Made by a program: the position numbers and the translations under genes. The notes beneath the pieces are model-generated. The model worked only from the letters and a program-made list of their open reading frames with translations. It was not told the origin of the DNA and searched no databases. 5,371 nt of DNA from an uncultured Bacillota bacterium (GTDB taxonomy: Bacteria > Bacillota_I > Bacilli_A > RF39 > UBA660), in NCBI GenBank assembly GCA_947383065.1, contig CANDCB010000078.1:1-5371 (forward strand), read 5' to 3'. This document shows positions 5,043 to 5,371 of the stretch, piece after piece. The number at the start of each line of letters is the position of its first letter. Position 1 is the first letter of the stretch.

Positions 5043-5325
5043 CTACTCCTTTTCTTTTATATATTCTTTATATCTTTCAATCAAATCTCGATCATGCTGA
5101 TTTTCTGGGAGATTTTCTAAAGAGAAAAATTTCATTTCTTTTGATTCACTATCCCATTTTAGCTTGCCATTATAATTTTTTATTAAATACAATGCTGTAT
5201 TATTTATTACAACATCGCCATTAGGATACATACTTTTCCTACTATTACCTGATACAATTCCAATTAATTCTAAGTCTTTTTTTTGAACATTTAAATTTGT
5301 TTCTTCTTTAATTTCTCTAATAACA
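5043..5325 (-). CDS. Nudix hydrolase, 5' end missing at the contig end
   Basis: Ninety-three complete genomic codons plus a fragment of one remain. VIREIKEETNLNV holds the second half of the Nudix box (R-E-U-x-E-E-x-G-U, with Asn in place of the Gly), which binds the metal needed to cleave a nucleoside diphosphate linked to another group. The first half (Gly and Glu) and the N-terminal strands, perhaps 45-50 residues, are lost. Downstream, YPNGDVVINNTALYLI, WDSESKEMKFFSLENLPEN and the end helix fit small bacterial Nudix proteins. The substrate cannot be told. The gene does not truly start here. An apparent GTG start at 5342, giving Met-Cys-Ser-Ser-Asp-Leu, is translated adapter, and real sequence begins at 5325. 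Its stop is 4 nt before the nucleotidase start, so these two form an operon. Confidence 0.85.
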
Positions 5326-5371
5326 AGATCGGAAGAGCACACGTCTGAACTCCAGTCACGGTACCTTATCT
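5326..5371 (+). other. Illumina TruSeq adapter and index (sequencing artefact)
   Basis: From 5326 the plus strand reads AGATCGGAAGAGCACACGTC and continues to CCAGTCAC at 5359, the 34-nt TruSeq read-through adapter. It is followed by an 8-nt index (GGTACCTT, 5360-5367) and ATCT, the start of the next constant adapter part. GC content jumps well above the surrounding genome. This is not biological sequence and should be trimmed. Confidence 0.99.

Noticed and set aside
1..5325. Reassigned genetic code (TGA as Trp), as in some Mollicutes
   Set aside because: All nine Trp residues in the called genes use TGG and the genes need no in-frame TGA. The absence of TGA stops (six TAA, two TAG) is too small a sample to argue otherwise.
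5326..5342. Genuine N-terminus M-C-S-S-D-L of the Nudix protein
   Set aside because: These codons are the reverse complement of the sequencing adapter, and the Nudix box is cut in half at the junction.
1..5371. CRISPR arrays, tRNA/rRNA genes, insertion sequences or attachment sites
   Set aside because: No regularly spaced repeats, tRNA-like folds, transposase genes or terminal repeats were seen on either strand.

Overview
The window is very AT-rich DNA from a low-GC Gram-positive bacterium. AAGGAG-type Shine-Dalgarno (SD) sites, TTGACA/TATAAT-type promoters, small hairpin-plus-T-run terminators and the fmt and rpmB sequences suggest a Firmicutes/Tenericutes (Bacilli, RF39- or Erysipelotrichia-like) genome. 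This placement is an inference from style, not a phylogeny. All nine Trp codons in the called genes are TGG, so the standard genetic code fits. The last 46 bases (5326-5371) are Illumina TruSeq adapter plus an index, so this is the uncleaned end of an assembled contig, probably from a metagenome.

Left block (1-3163), all on the minus strand. A promoter at 3125-3153 drives fmt (methionyl-tRNA formyltransferase), which is followed 4 nt later by a small membrane-anchored protein of unknown function. A second, near-consensus promoter (1519-1547) drives a CDP-alcohol phosphatidyltransferase family membrane enzyme with an unusual charged C-terminal tail. That gene is tightly coupled to a 168-residue protein of unknown function, and a terminator (about 91-124) closes the unit. 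At the far left edge another minus-strand promoter and a possible start codon point to a gene that continues outside the window.

Middle (3164-3614). A short plus-strand unit, divergent from fmt, encodes ribosomal protein L28 (rpmB, 58 aa) with its own strong SD and a terminator. A second hairpin and a terminator for the converging right-hand operon follow.

Right block (3615-5325), minus strand, read from right to left: a Nudix hydrolase cut off by the contig end, a HAD-superfamily 5'(3')-deoxyribonucleotidase-like protein coupled to it, and a protein that joins an XRE-type helix-turn-helix to a complete CYTH (class IV adenylate cyclase / triphosphate tunnel) domain. A 13-bp palindrome just upstream of the last gene, next to a TATAAT box, is a good candidate operator for it. 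This trio is the most interesting part of the window: two predicted nucleotide or phosphate-ester hydrolases beside a DNA-binding protein whose sensor or catalytic half belongs to a triphosphate-binding family. One reading is a small nucleotide- or triphosphate-responsive regulatory cassette. That is inference from domain content and gene order only.
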